From positions 3,645,001 through 3,709,000 of the forward strand of contig NZ_CP136336.1 of the NCBI RefSeq assembly GCF_032681285.1: a stretch of DNA of 64,000 nucleotides. The letters are read 5' to 3'. Positions 1-9,784 of the stretch are shown piece after piece. Made by a program: the position numbers and the translations under genes. Positions within the stretch are counted from its first letter, which is position 1. The number at the start of each line of letters is the position of its first letter. Below the pieces are notes generated by a model. That model was not told the origin of the DNA. It saw only the letters and a program-made list of their open reading frames with translations, and did no database searches. The stretch is from Piscinibacter gummiphilus. Lineage in GTDB: Bacteria > Pseudomonadota > Gammaproteobacteria > Burkholderiales > Burkholderiaceae_C.

Positions 1-1023
1 GCCGACCGCGCCATTCCGGCCGAAGAGCGCGAGAAGATCTCGCTCTTCACCAACGTGCCCGAGTGGGGCGTGATTTCCGTGTGGGACGCCGACACCATCT
101 ACAAGGTGCCGCGCATGCTGCATGAGCAGGGGCTCGACGGGCTCATCTGCGACAAGCTGCGCATCAACACGCCGCCCGCCAATCTCAAGCGCTGGGATGC
201 GCTGGTCGAGGAGGTCGAGCACCCGCAGCGCGAAGTCACCATCGCCATGTGCGGCAAGTACACCGATCTCTCGGACTCGTACAAGTCGCTCAATGAAGCG
301 CTGCGCCACGCCGGCATCGCCAACCACGCCAAGGTCAACATCGAGTACGTCGACTCCGAGACGCTGACGCCGGCAAACGTGAACCAGCTCGACAAGTACG
401 ACGCCATCCTCGTGCCGGGCGGCTTCGGCAAGCGCGGCGTGGAAGGCAAGGTGCTCACCGCCCAGTTCGCCCGCGAACACAAGCTGCCCTACCTCGGCAT
501 CTGCCTCGGCATGCAGGTCGCCACCATCGAGTACGCGCGCCACAAGGCCGGCCTCGTGAACGCGAACAGCACCGAGTTCGACCCCGACACACCCGAGCCC
601 GTGATCGCACTGATCGAGGAGTGGCAAGACGCCGATGGCTCGATCCAGAAGCGCACGGCCCAGTCAGACCTGGGCGGCACGATGCGCCTCGGCGCGCAGA
701 GCTCCGACGTGAAGCCCGGCACCCTGGCCCACCAGATCTACGGCGACGTGGTGACCGAGCGGCACCGCCACCGCTACGAGGCCAACGTCAACTACCTCGA
801 CAAGCTGACCGAAGCCGGCCTCGTCATCTCGGCCATCACCCAGCGCGAGAAGCTGACCGAGATCGTGGAGCTGCCGCAGAGCGTGCACCCGTGGTTCATG
901 GGGGTGCAGTTCCACCCCGAGTTCAAGTCGACGCCTTGGGGCGGTCACCCGCTCTTCAAGTCGTACATCGAAGCGGCGCTGGCACACCAGTCGTCGCGCC
1001 AGAAGCAGAAGGTGGCCGCATGA
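1..1023 (+). CDS. pyrG: CTP synthase, C-terminal part (5' end cut by window)
   Basis: CTP synthase converts UTP to CTP using ammonia released from glutamine, in the cytosol. The reading frame is open from base 1, so the window starts inside the gene. 340 residues remain, and about 200 residues of the N-terminal synthase domain are missing relative to the usual length of about 545. Visible are the end of the synthase domain ([11 protein letters not shown] near residue 28) and a complete class I glutamine amidotransferase domain. Its nucleophile is Cys168 in YLGICLGMQ, with His305 and Glu307 in GVQFHPEF (fragment numbering). The TGA stop overlaps the kdsA start as ATGA, so the two are probably translated in a coupled way. 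Identification is secure. Confidence 0.97.
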   Translation, partial: ADRAIPAEEREKISLFTNVPEWGVISVWDADTIYKVPRMLHEQGLDGLICDKLRINTPPANLKRWDALVEEVEHPQREVTIAMCGKYTDLSDSYKSLNEALRHAGIANHAKVNIEYVDSETLTPANVNQLDKYDAILVPGGFGKRGVEGKVLTAQFAREHKLPYLGICLGMQVATIEYARHKAGLVNANSTEFDPDTPEPVIALIEEWQDADGSIQKRTAQSDLGGTMRLGAQSSDVKPGTLAHQIYGDVVTERHRHRYEANVNYLDKLTEAGLVISAITQREKLTEIVELPQSVHPWFMGVQFHPEFKSTPWGGHPLFKSYIEAALAHQSSRQKQKVAA

Positions 1024-1877
1024 AGCTCTGTGGATTCGACGTGGGCTTGAACAAGCCCTTCTTCCTGATCTCGGGCCCGTGCGTGGTCGAGTCAGAACAG
1101 CTGCAGATGGACGTGGCCGGCCGGCTGAAGGAGATCACCTCCGCGCTCGGCATCCCCTTCATCTTCAAGAGCAGCTACGACAAGGCCAACCGCTCGTCGG
1201 GCACCTCGTTCCGTGGCCCCGGCATGGAAAAGGGCCTCGAGATCCTGGCTAAGGTGAAGCGCGAGCTGAACGTGCCCATCCTGACCGACGTGCACAGCGA
1301 AGCCGAGATCCCGCTCGTCGCGAGCGTGGTCGACGTGCTGCAGACACCCGCCTTCCTGTGCCGCCAGACCGACTTCATCCACGCCGTGGCGCAGTCGGGC
1401 AAGCCGGTCAACATCAAGAAGGGCCAGTTCCTCGCGCCGCACGACATGAAGAACGTGATCGACAAGGCACGTGCGGCCGCCAAGGCCAAGGGCCTGAACG
1501 AAGACAACTTCATGGCCTGCGAGCGTGGTGCGAGCTTCGGCTACAACAACCTCGTCTCCGACATGCGCTCGCTCGCCATCATGCGCGAGACGGGCGCCCC
1601 CGTCGTGTTCGACGCCACCCACTCGGTGCAGCTGCCGGGCGGCCAGGGCACGAGCTCAGGCGGTCAGCGCGAATTCGTGCCGGTGCTCTCTCGTGCCGCC
1701 ATCGCGGTAGGCGTGGCCGGTGTCTTCATGGAAACGCACCCCGACCCGAAGAACGCCATGAGCGACGGGCCGAACGCCGTGCCGTTGAAGCACATGAAGG
1801 CCCTGCTCGAACAACTGGTCGCCCTCGACCGCGTGATCAAGCAGCAGCCGCTGCTCGAAAACGACTTCTCCTGCTGA
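1020..1877 (+). CDS. kdsA: 3-deoxy-8-phosphooctulonate (KDO-8-P) synthase
   Basis: Condenses phosphoenolpyruvate with D-arabinose 5-phosphate to KDO 8-phosphate, a precursor of the lipopolysaccharide inner core. The 285 residues are full family length, starting at the ATG that overlaps the pyrG stop. Family motifs run through the protein: [68 protein letters not shown] and [16 protein letters not shown]. Cys21 in [10 protein letters not shown] is at the position that binds metal in metal-dependent KdsA enzymes; E. coli KdsA has Asn there. This copy therefore looks like the metal-dependent class. It lies in the usual pyrG-kdsA-eno group. Confidence 0.97.
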   Translation: MKLCGFDVGLNKPFFLISGPCVVESEQLQMDVAGRLKEITSALGIPFIFKSSYDKANRSSGTSFRGPGMEKGLEILAKVKRELNVPILTDVHSEAEIPLVASVVDVLQTPAFLCRQTDFIHAVAQSGKPVNIKKGQFLAPHDMKNVIDKARAAAKAKGLNEDNFMACERGASFGYNNLVSDMRSLAIMRETGAPVVFDATHSVQLPGGQGTSSGGQREFVPVLSRAAIAVGVAGVFMETHPDPKNAMSDGPNAVPLKHMKALLEQLVALDRVIKQQPLLENDFSC

Positions 1878-1887
1878 AACCCCGACG

Positions 1888-2175
1888 ATGAGCAGCTACA
1901 TCATTGCCGACGTGACCGTCACCGACGCCGAGAAGATGGCGAAGTATCGCGAGTGGTCGACGAAAGCCATGCAGGAGCACGGCGCCGAGATTCTCGTGCG
2001 CGGCGGCGAGTTCGAAGTGCTCGAAGGCCCGTGGACGCCCAGCCGCATCATCGTGCTGCGCTTTCCTGACCGCGCCAAAGCTAAGGCCTTCTACGCCAGC
2101 GAGACCTACACCCACGCCCGCACCCTGCGTGAAGGCGCCGGGATCATGCGCATGATCGTTGTCGACGGCGTGTAA
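1888..2175 (+). CDS. DUF1330 family protein
   Basis: A 95-residue cytosolic protein of the DUF1330 family, small ferredoxin-like alpha/beta-barrel proteins of unknown function related to dimeric monooxygenase folds. Recognisable family features are the N-terminal strand YIIADVTVTD, the central GGEFEVLEG turn and the segment RIIVLRFPDRAKAKAFYASE, followed by a helix around TYTHARTLR. The gene starts 10 bases after kdsA and ends 62 bases before eno, so it probably belongs to the same transcript. Betaproteobacteria often carry such a gene between kdsA and eno. No catalytic residues can be assigned from the sequence. Confidence 0.88.
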   Translation: MSSYIIADVTVTDAEKMAKYREWSTKAMQEHGAEILVRGGEFEVLEGPWTPSRIIVLRFPDRAKAKAFYASETYTHARTLREGAGIMRMIVVDGV

Positions 2176-2237
2176 CCGGGATCGGACAAGAATCGCTCCC
2201 CCCACAGAATCCACCAAAACTGCCAAGAGGAAGATAG

Positions 2238-3521
<1,284 letters not shown>

Positions 3522-3523
3522 AC

Positions 3524-3799
3524 GTGCGTTTGGTCACCCTCGCCCTGCTGGCGCTCATCGCGCTGGTGCATGCCGAGCTCTGGCTCGGCAGGTCGGGGGT
3601 GCCGCGTGTGATGGAGCTGGAATCGAAGCTGCTCGAGCAGAAGGCGCATAACGAAGCTGCGCACGAGCGCAACGAGCAACTGCTGGCCGAAGTGAGCGAC
3701 CTCAAGGAAGGCCTGGAAATGGTCGAGGAGAAAGCGCGCTTCGAGCTCGGCATGGTCAAGCCGGACGAGATCTACGTCCAGGTCACGCCCAAGCGCTAG
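3524..3799 (+). CDS. ftsB: Cell division protein FtsB (septum formation initiator)
   Basis: Small bitopic inner-membrane protein of the divisome that pairs with FtsL and FtsQ. The 91 residues begin with a hydrophobic segment (residues about 3-18, LVTLALLALIALVHAELWLG). This is followed by a heptad-rich coiled coil (about 28-70, MELESKLLEQKAHNEAAHER onward) and the conserved end EKARFELGMVKPDEIYVQV. The start is a GTG two bases after the eno stop; no better start exists in the frame. The eno-ftsB arrangement is typical of beta- and gammaproteobacteria and supports the call. Confidence 0.93.
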   Translation: MRLVTLALLALIALVHAELWLGRSGVPRVMELESKLLEQKAHNEAAHERNEQLLAEVSDLKEGLEMVEEKARFELGMVKPDEIYVQVTPKR

Positions 3800-3805
3800 C
3801 GCCAC

Positions 3806-4435
3806 ATGGATGCCCTGCTGCAGGCGCTGCAGCCGATCTTCGCTGCACCCTTCACCCTGCTCGGCTCGCCGGTCACCTGGCTCGAGATCGTCGCCTTCGT
3901 GCTGGCCATCGTGATGGTGGTGTGCAACATGCGCGTCAACCCCGTCGCCTGGCCGTTGGCCATCGTGAGTTCGCTGCTGTATTTCCTGCTCTTCTGGAAC
4001 AGCAAGCTCTACGGCGAAGCCGGCTTGCAGATCTTCTTCGTGGTCGTCGCGAGCTGGGGCTGGTGGCAGTGGCTGCGTGGCACGCAGGACGATGGCCGGC
4101 CGTTGCACGTGCGCTCGCTCGCACCCCGCATGCGCTGGGGCCTGCTGCTCGCCTTGGCCGTCGCCTGGCCGGTGACCGCCCTCTTCCTGGCCCGCACCAC
4201 CGACAGCGATGTGCCCTGGTGGGACGCTTTCCCCACGGCCGCCAGCCTGCTCGGCCAATGGCTGCTCGGCCGCAAGTACGTGGAGAACTGGACGGCCTGG
4301 CTCGTCGTCAACGCCGTGAGCGTGATGCTCTTCGCCTACAAGGGTTTGTGGCTCACCGTGGTGCTCTATGCGATCTTCATCGTGATGTCAGTGGCCGGCC
4401 TGCGTGCCTGGCGGCGGCTGGCGGTGGCTGCATGA
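3806..4435 (+). CDS. pnuC: Nicotinamide mononucleotide / riboside transporter PnuC
   Basis: Inner-membrane facilitator of the PnuC family, which takes up nicotinamide riboside (or NMN-derived riboside) for NAD salvage. The 209 residues contain about seven hydrophobic segments. Family landmarks are NPVAWPLAIVSSLLYFLLFW, the WGWWQWLRG motif and FPTAASLLGQWLLGRKYVENW followed by WLVVNAVSV. The gene overlaps the following riboside kinase by ATGA. This fits metabolic trapping, in which the kinase phosphorylates the imported riboside to keep it in the cell. Confidence 0.93.
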   Translation: MDALLQALQPIFAAPFTLLGSPVTWLEIVAFVLAIVMVVCNMRVNPVAWPLAIVSSLLYFLLFWNSKLYGEAGLQIFFVVVASWGWWQWLRGTQDDGRPLHVRSLAPRMRWGLLLALAVAWPVTALFLARTTDSDVPWWDAFPTAASLLGQWLLGRKYVENWTAWLVVNAVSVMLFAYKGLWLTVVLYAIFIVMSVAGLRAWRRLAVAA

Positions 4436-5052
4436 GCGAGGTGATCACCATCGTCGGCGCCGAAAGCACCGGCAAGACAACCCTCGCTGCTGAACTGAGT
4501 GAGGCACTCTCGCAAAAAGGGTTGCGCGTCGCGCGGGTCGACGAGTACCTGCGCGAGTTCTGCACCCTTCACGGCCGCACACCACAAGCCCACGAACAAG
4601 CCGGCATCGCACTGGAGCAGGCGCGTCGCATCGAGGTAGCCGCGGCCGAGCACGACATCGTCGTGGCCGACACCTCGGCGCTGATGATCGCCGTCTACAG
4701 CGACCTGGTCTTTCGCGACACGGGCCTCTATGCGGAAGCAGAAGCCCGACAGCGCCGCTACCGGCACACGCTGCTGACGGCGCTCGACCTGCCCTGGGAA
4801 GCCGACGGCCACATGCGCGACGGCGCGCACGTGCGCGAGCCGGTCACCGCGCTGGTGCGTGCGAGCCTCACGCGCGCCGAGGTGCCGTATGCCGTGGTGA
4901 GTGGAGAGGGGCCGCAGCGGCTGCGCTCGGCGCTTGCGGCCATCGGCCACGCGCTGCCCGACGACTCGCCGCAGCGCCCGTGGCAATGGATCTGCGAGCG
5001 CTGCGGCGACGCCGATTGCGAGCGCCACCTGCTGGCGCGCGGCGACGCTTAG
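4432..5052 (+). CDS. Nicotinamide riboside kinase-type ATPase (NadR C-terminal-like, AAA_28)
   Basis: Probably phosphorylates nicotinamide riboside to NMN in the cytosol. The 206 residues form a single P-loop kinase domain with Walker A GAESTGKTTLA at residues 9-19, the following VDEYLREFC, and VADTSALMIAVYSDL. This resembles the C-terminal ribosylnicotinamide kinase domain of NadR, without the regulatory HTH and adenylyltransferase domains. The C-terminal end holds a CERCGDADCERH stretch of unclear role. The ATG overlaps the pnuC stop, so the pair forms a salvage operon. The stop overlaps by four bases the end of the convergent membrane-protein gene. Confidence 0.85.
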   Translation: MSEVITIVGAESTGKTTLAAELSEALSQKGLRVARVDEYLREFCTLHGRTPQAHEQAGIALEQARRIEVAAAEHDIVVADTSALMIAVYSDLVFRDTGLYAEAEARQRRYRHTLLTALDLPWEADGHMRDGAHVREPVTALVRASLTRAEVPYAVVSGEGPQRLRSALAAIGHALPDDSPQRPWQWICERCGDADCERHLLARGDA

Positions 5053-5525
5053 CTCGCCTGCCCGAGCGCCACCACCACCACGATCAACGCGCCGAACACC
5101 AGGTTCGCGCCGACCCAGAAGCGGATCTCATTCAAGGCCTTGCCACCGGCGGGCCAGTCCTGCGCGGCCACCGCACGCTGCACGCGCGGGTAGAGCACGA
5201 AGCGGATGAAGCCGTAGACCACGAGCATCAGCACGCCCATGCCGGCCATGAACAGCCAATCGGCCGGCGCATTGAACGCCAGGCTGGTCTGGCGGGTGGT
5301 CTGCGCGGCGCGCCACAGCATCGCGCCGCCGCTGCCGACAGCGAGCAAGGCGACCCACAGCACGATGTTGAGGAAGCGGCCGAGCGCGTCGGCCATGAAG
5401 GGAACGCGCACCGGGGGAGGCAAGCTGCCCGCCGCCGGGCGGAGGCAGAAGAGCGCGAAGAACATCCCACCCAGCCAGATGACGATGGTGCCCCAGTGCA
5501 GCATCTTCAGCAGTGCGTAGCCCAT
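5049..5525 (-). CDS. CopD-like integral membrane protein
   Basis: A 158-residue inner-membrane protein with four hydrophobic segments: about residues 9-29 (LHWGTIVIWLGGMFFALFCL), 50-70, 90-110 (WLFMAGMGVLMLVVYGFIRF) and 135-155. The HWG...WLGG start and the RFVLYP motif are typical of the small CopD/DUF4149-like group. These proteins are often annotated as copper-resistance-related, but a role is not established for this form. It is transcribed toward pnuC-kinase and overlaps the kinase end by four bases. It may share a transcript with hslO and the carbonic anhydrase upstream, with a 17-base gap to hslO. Confidence 0.75.
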   Translation of the reverse strand: MGYALLKMLHWGTIVIWLGGMFFALFCLRPAAGSLPPPVRVPFMADALGRFLNIVLWVALLAVGSGGAMLWRAAQTTRQTSLAFNAPADWLFMAGMGVLMLVVYGFIRFVLYPRVQRAVAAQDWPAGGKALNEIRFWVGANLVFGALIVVVVALGQAS

Positions 5526-5542
5526 CGTGGTGCTTTCGTTGT

Positions 5543-6502
5543 CTAGTTGAGCGTGGTGGTACCGGGCTGCTGCCGGCTCTGGGGCGTGAAGAGTTCGCCC
5601 ACGTCCACCACGTCGAAGTGGTACTTCACGCCGCAGAAGTCGCAGCCGATCTCGACGCGGCCCTGCTCGGCCACGATGCCGTCGATCTCTTCGCGGCCCA
5701 GCGACTTGAGCATGTTGCCCACGCGCTCGCGCGAGCAGCTGCAGGCGAACTGCGGGTGTTGCGGTTCGTATCGCACGACCTTCTCTTCCCAGAACAGGCG
5801 CCGAAGAATCGTGTCGGCATCGAGCGTCAGCAGTTCGTCGCTGGTGAGCGTGGCGGCCAGCATCGAAATGCGGCGGTAGTCTTCGTCGCGGCCGATGTCG
5901 TCTTCGTTGCGCGCGCCGATGTTGCCTGCGCCTTCGACCGGCAGCCGCTGGATCAGAAGGCCCGCAGCCACCTCGTCGTTGGCGGCGAGCACGAGCTTGG
6001 TGTCGAGCTGCTCCGACTGCAGCATGTAGTGCTCGAGCACCTCGCTCAGGCGGTGCAGCGGCTCACCGTGGTCGCCATGCAGCGCTACCACGCCCTGGTA
6101 GGGCTGCTGGCCCGGCAGCTTCTGGCGCGGGTCGAGCGTGATCGCGCAGCGGCCCTTGCCGTTCACGTTGACCAGCGTGTCGAGCCGCGGCATGGAGGGC
6201 ATTTCGCCCGTCACCTTGGCCGTGACGCGAAACGTGAGGTCCGATTTCACTTCGGCCACCGTCAACTTCACCGGCCCTTCGCCATGGATCTGCATCACGA
6301 CCGCACCGTCGAACTTGATGTTGGACTGCATCAGCACGCCGGCTGCGGCCATTTCGCCGAGCAGCTCGCGCACGGGCGCCGGGAAGGCATCCTGCGCGGA
6401 CTCGCGGCGTGCGAGCACCTCGCGCCAATCGCCGGTCAGGCGCACCAGCAGGCCACGCACCGGCAGCCCATCGAACAGAAACTTGTGGAGTTCGCTCATC
6501 AA
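5543..6502 (-). CDS. hslO: Redox-regulated chaperone Hsp33
   Basis: Cytosolic holdase chaperone switched on by oxidative unfolding of a C-terminal zinc centre. At 319 residues it is slightly longer than E. coli Hsp33. The four zinc cysteines are in place: Cys254 and Cys256 ([10 protein letters not shown]) and Cys287 and Cys290 (GCDFCGVKY). The N-terminal substrate-binding domain shows [13 protein letters not shown] and the hydrophobic core around [19 protein letters not shown]. The start ATG overlaps the stop of the gamma-carbonic anhydrase gene, so both are on one transcript. Identification is secure. Confidence 0.96.
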   Translation of the reverse strand: MMSELHKFLFDGLPVRGLLVRLTGDWREVLARRESAQDAFPAPVRELLGEMAAAGVLMQSNIKFDGAVVMQIHGEGPVKLTVAEVKSDLTFRVTAKVTGEMPSMPRLDTLVNVNGKGRCAITLDPRQKLPGQQPYQGVVALHGDHGEPLHRLSEVLEHYMLQSEQLDTKLVLAANDEVAAGLLIQRLPVEGAGNIGARNEDDIGRDEDYRRISMLAATLTSDELLTLDADTILRRLFWEEKVVRYEPQHPQFACSCSRERVGNMLKSLGREEIDGIVAEQGRVEIGCDFCGVKYHFDVVDVGELFTPQSRQQPGTTTLN

Positions 6503-7023
6503 CCGATCTTCTTCAAACCCGCCTTGTAGCGCTTGGCGTTCTCAACATAGTGCAGCGCACTCAGCTTCAGCCGCTCGATCTGCTCGGGCGACAGTGTCTT
6601 CACCACCTTGGCCGGCGAGCCGAGGATCATCGAGCCGTCGGGGAATTCCTTGCCTTCGGTGACGAGTGCGCCCGCACCCACGATGCAGTGCCTGCCGATC
6701 TTGGCACCGTTCAGGATCACCGACTGGATGCCCACCAGCGAGCCCTCGCCGATCGTGCAGCCGTGCAGCATCACCTGGTGGCCCACCGTCACGTTCTCTC
6801 CGAGGGTACAGGGATAGCCGGTGTCGCAATGGATCACCGTGCCGTCTTGCACGTTGGCGTTGCGGCCGATGGTGATGCGCGCATTGTCGCCGCGAAGCAC
6901 GGCGCCGAACCATACGCTCGCGTTCTCTTCGAGCGTCACCGCACCAATGAGCTGGGCGCTGTCGGCGACCCAGGCGGAATCGGCAATGTCGGGCGACTCG
7001 TCGCCGAGTTGATAAAGAGCCAT
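6499..7023 (-). CDS. Gamma-class carbonic anhydrase family protein (YrdA/PaaY-like)
   Basis: A 174-residue left-handed beta-helix protein with hexapeptide repeats through residues about 20-135. It is related to gamma-carbonic anhydrases and the PaaY/YrdA group. The three metal-binding histidines are visible in VIHCDTGY and in VGHQVMLHG, and the C-terminal helix follows [13 protein letters not shown]. Homologues form trimers, and some hydrate CO2 while others act as thioesterases, so the substrate is not fixed by the sequence. It is first in an operon with hslO (ATGA overlap) and lies 35 bases from the divergent DUF455 gene. Confidence 0.9.
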   Translation of the reverse strand: MALYQLGDESPDIADSAWVADSAQLIGAVTLEENASVWFGAVLRGDNARITIGRNANVQDGTVIHCDTGYPCTLGENVTVGHQVMLHGCTIGEGSLVGIQSVILNGAKIGRHCIVGAGALVTEGKEFPDGSMILGSPAKVVKTLSPEQIERLKLSALHYVENAKRYKAGLKKIG

Positions 7024-7058
7024 GGGTCATCCTCGAGGTCAAGCGGATAATTTTAAGG

Positions 7059-7847
7059 ATGAACCCCCGACGCCGCGCCCTCGAGGTCTTGTGTTTGCAA
7101 GACCCGGCCACCAAGGCCGCCGAAGCGCGCGCGCTTTTTGAGGGCCTCGACCACAGTCTCATCGACGCCACGGAGCGAATAGAGGCCCCACTCGACCTGC
7201 CCGGCCGCCCAGTGCGCCCACGGCTCGTGCCGCCGAAGGAGGTGCCTTCGCGCACGCCCTTCACGCCGGAAGGCCGCGCCGCGCTGCTGCACGCCATCGC
7301 CCACATCGAGTTCAACGCAATCAACTTGGCACTCGACGCCGCCTTCCGCTTCGATGGCATGCCGGCGCTCTTCTACGTCGACTGGTTGCGCGTGGCGAGC
7401 GAGGAGGCGCTGCACTTCAGCCTCCTGCGCGAGCATCTGCAGAGCCTGGGCCACGACTACGGCGACTTCGACGCGCACGACGGCCTCTGGCTCATGACCC
7501 AGCGCACCGCCGGCGACGTGACGGCCCGCATGGCGCTCGTGCCCCGCACGCTCGAAGCGCGCGGGCTCGACGCCACGCCGCCACTGCAGGCGAAGTTCGC
7601 CAAGGCGGGCGACATGCGAACGGTCGAAATCCTCGACATCATCCTGCGCGACGAGGTGGGCCATGTGGCCATCGGCAACCGCTGGTACCGCTGGCTCTGC
7701 GCGCGCCAAGGGCTCGACGCCGTGAGCCACTACCGCGAGCTGACCCGCCGCCATGAAGCGCCCAGGCTGCGCCCGCCCTTCAACAACAGTGCCCGTCTGG
7801 CCGCGGGCTTCACCGACGAAGAACTGGCCCAGTTGAACCAGGCTTGA
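7059..7847 (+). CDS. DUF455 family ferritin-like protein
   Basis: A 262-residue protein of the DUF455 family, predicted helical ferritin-like proteins with a possible di-iron site; biochemical function is unknown. Candidate metal ligands are in AIAHIEFNAINLALD, ASEEALHFSLLREHL and ILRDEVGHVAIGNRW, where the E...ExxH pattern repeats. The start ATG follows AAGG with no spacer. A GATAAT box at 7046-7051 ends only eight bases before it, so the message could be leaderless. It is divergent from the gamma-carbonic anhydrase gene. Confidence 0.85.
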   Translation: MNPRRRALEVLCLQDPATKAAEARALFEGLDHSLIDATERIEAPLDLPGRPVRPRLVPPKEVPSRTPFTPEGRAALLHAIAHIEFNAINLALDAAFRFDGMPALFYVDWLRVASEEALHFSLLREHLQSLGHDYGDFDAHDGLWLMTQRTAGDVTARMALVPRTLEARGLDATPPLQAKFAKAGDMRTVEILDIILRDEVGHVAIGNRWYRWLCARQGLDAVSHYRELTRRHEAPRLRPPFNNSARLAAGFTDEELAQLNQA

Positions 7848-7890
7848 GTTGGCTCACATCTTGCTGCCGGGCGAGCCGCCCCCGTCTCGA

Positions 7891-7934
7891 GCACCATTAC
7901 ACTGGTGCCCCTTTTCGGCCGCCACGAGCGGCCG
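7891..7934 (+). promoter_or_regulatory. Two tandem dyads in the leader of the amino-acid ABC genes
   Basis: GCACCA (7891-7896) and TGGTGC (7903-7908) form a 6-bp dyad around TTACAC. CGGCCGC (7916-7922) and GCGGCCG (7928-7934) then form a 7-bp GC stem with a 5-base loop, followed by CCTTTC. The first may be an operator; the second may be a weak terminator for the preceding gene or a leader hairpin. Both lie within 75 bases of the receptor start. Confidence 0.4.
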
Positions 7935-7962
7935 CCTTTCAGGCCTCATTCGAAGGACGTCC

Positions 7963-8829
7963 ATGAACACGCTCTCCACACGTCGCTTTCTCCAAGCCAG
8001 CGCCCTGCTGATCACCGGCTTCCTGCTGTCCGCTTGCGGCAAGAAGGCTGAAACCCCGGCCCCCGCCGCGTCGGCCCCCGTCGCAGCGGCCTCGGCTCCG
8101 GCCCCGGCGCCCGCCAAGGTCTACGTCGTCGGCACCGACGCCGCCTATGCACCCTTCGAGTCGGAGAACACGCAGAAAGAGATCGTCGGCTTCGACATCG
8201 ACGTGGTGAAGGCCGTGGCCCAGAAGGCTGGCATCGAGGTGAAGTTCGTCAACACCCCGTGGGAAGGCATCTTCAACACCCTGGCGCAGGGCGACCGCGA
8301 CCTGCTCGTGTCGGCGATCACCATCACCGACGAACGCAAGCAGACCATGGACTTCAGCAACCCGTACTTCGATGCGCAGCAGCTCATCGCGGTCAAGGCC
8401 AACTCCAAGGTCACGAAGTTCGACGAGCTGAAGAAGCTCAAGGTCGGCGTGCAGACCGGCACCACCGGCGATGAAGTCGTGACCAAGCTGCAAGGCAAGA
8501 CGAGCGCCAACATCAAGCGCTTCGAGTCCACGCCGCTGGCGCTGAAGGAGCTCGAAAGCGGTGGCGTCGATGCCGTCGTGGCCGACAACGGCGTCATCAT
8601 CAACTACGTCACCAACAACTCCGGCAGCAAGTTCAAGACCGTGGCCGACAAGGCCTTCCAGAACGAGCAGTACGGCATCGCCGTGAAGAAGGGCAATGCC
8701 GACCTGCTGGGCAAGATCAACAAGGGCCTGGCCGACATCAAGGCCGACGGCACCTACGACAAGATCTACGCGCAGTACTTCGGCGCCGCGCCGGCAGCCG
8801 CACCGGCCGCTTCGGCCGCATCGAAGTAA
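7963..8829 (+). CDS. Amino-acid ABC transporter substrate-binding lipoprotein
   Basis: Periplasmic receptor of the family 3 (polar amino acid) solute-binding proteins. 288 residues, starting at the ATG that gives a lipoprotein signal with lipobox LLSAC and Cys25 as the anchor. An upstream in-frame extension would bury the signal peptide. After an Ala/Pro linker (about 31-58) the two-lobe domain begins at YVVGTDAAYAPFE and includes GFDIDVVKAVA, DLLVSAITITDERK and VGVQTGTTGDE. The C-terminus ends in a second Ala/Pro-rich tail. The permease gene follows after 24 bases. The ligand cannot be told from the sequence. Confidence 0.92.
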   Translation: MNTLSTRRFLQASALLITGFLLSACGKKAETPAPAASAPVAAASAPAPAPAKVYVVGTDAAYAPFESENTQKEIVGFDIDVVKAVAQKAGIEVKFVNTPWEGIFNTLAQGDRDLLVSAITITDERKQTMDFSNPYFDAQQLIAVKANSKVTKFDELKKLKVGVQTGTTGDEVVTKLQGKTSANIKRFESTPLALKELESGGVDAVVADNGVIINYVTNNSGSKFKTVADKAFQNEQYGIAVKKGNADLLGKINKGLADIKADGTYDKIYAQYFGAAPAAAPAASAASK

Positions 8830-8853
8830 GCCGCACGGCAAGCACGACCGACG

Positions 8854-9606
8854 ATGGACTTGCGCTGGGAGATCCTCGTCGGTTACGGGCCGCTCTTCGT
8901 GACCGGCTTGTGGATGACCGTCCAGCTCACCGTCGTCGCCATCGTGTGCGGGCTGGTGCTGGGCGTGCTGTTCGGCCTGGTGAGCAGCTCGCTCGACGCA
9001 CCGGCGCCCAAGTCGCTGGCGCTCGCGTGGGCGCTCAAGGTCGCGCGGGCGTTCACCCTCGCCTACGTGACCTTCTTCCGCGGCACACCGCTCTTCGTGC
9101 AGATCCTGCTCGTGCACTTTGCGGTGATGCCGCTCCTGATCCATCCCGACACCGGGCTCCTGCTCGCGGGCGAGGCGGCGCGTGAGTTCCGTCAATCGCA
9201 CGGCGCCTTCTTCTCGGGCGCCCTCGCGCTCAGCCTCAACGCCGGGGCCTACATCTCCGAGATCTTCCGCGCCGGCATCCAGAGCATCCACCTCGGGCAG
9301 ACGCAGGCCAGCTACAGCCTGGGCCTCACGCACGCGCAGGCCATGCGCTTCATCGTGCTGCCCCAGGCCTTCCGGCGCATGCTGCCGGCGCTGGTGAACG
9401 AGGGCATCACGCTCATCAAGGACTCCTCGCTCGTCTCGGCCATCGGCCTGGCCGAGCTGGCCATGGCCGCGCGCACCGTGGCCGGAGCGTATTCGCGCTA
9501 CTGGGAGCCGTACCTCACCATCTCGGTGATGTACCTCGCGCTCACCTTGTTGCTGTCGCTCTTGGCGAAGCGGCTGGAAGCCCCCGCACACCACCGCGGT
9601 CGTTGA
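8854..9606 (+). CDS. Amino-acid ABC transporter permease
   Basis: Inner-membrane permease of the HisM/GlnP type, 250 residues with about five transmembrane helices. The N-terminal amphipathic entry (WEILVGYGPLFVTGLWMTVQ) and the EAA-type loop around ALGLTHAQAMRFIVLPQAF (seen as YSLGLTHAQAMRFIVLPQAF) mark the ATPase contact. ALSLNAGAYISEIFRAGIQ is also typical. It pairs with the receptor just upstream. No ATP-binding subunit follows: the next gene is a porin with its own leader. The transporter must borrow an ATPase encoded elsewhere, or the ATPase gene has been lost from here. Confidence 0.92.
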   Translation: MDLRWEILVGYGPLFVTGLWMTVQLTVVAIVCGLVLGVLFGLVSSSLDAPAPKSLALAWALKVARAFTLAYVTFFRGTPLFVQILLVHFAVMPLLIHPDTGLLLAGEAAREFRQSHGAFFSGALALSLNAGAYISEIFRAGIQSIHLGQTQASYSLGLTHAQAMRFIVLPQAFRRMLPALVNEGITLIKDSSLVSAIGLAELAMAARTVAGAYSRYWEPYLTISVMYLALTLLLSLLAKRLEAPAHHRGR

Positions 9607-9635
9607 TTTGTGCTAGCGCATCAAGCACAAAAACG

Positions 9636-9657
9636 CTTGTTGCGAACGAGCAACGAG
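9636..9657 (+). repeat. 8-bp dyad between permease and porin genes
   Basis: CTTGTTGC (9636-9643) and GCAACGAG (9650-9657) pair over 8 bp with one G-T wobble and a 6-base loop. No T-run follows. It could be a weak terminator of the ABC genes or a regulatory site for the porin, whose start is 128 bases downstream. Confidence 0.4.
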
Positions 9658-9784
9658 ATTGGGACTTTCCAGTACCTGCGCGCCTAAACTCCATTCGCGT
9701 TTGGGTCAGCAGTCAGGACTCAACCACCCAACAGTGAAACCATCCGCGGTAACCAACTCCGCACTTCACATACAAGGAATGCTC

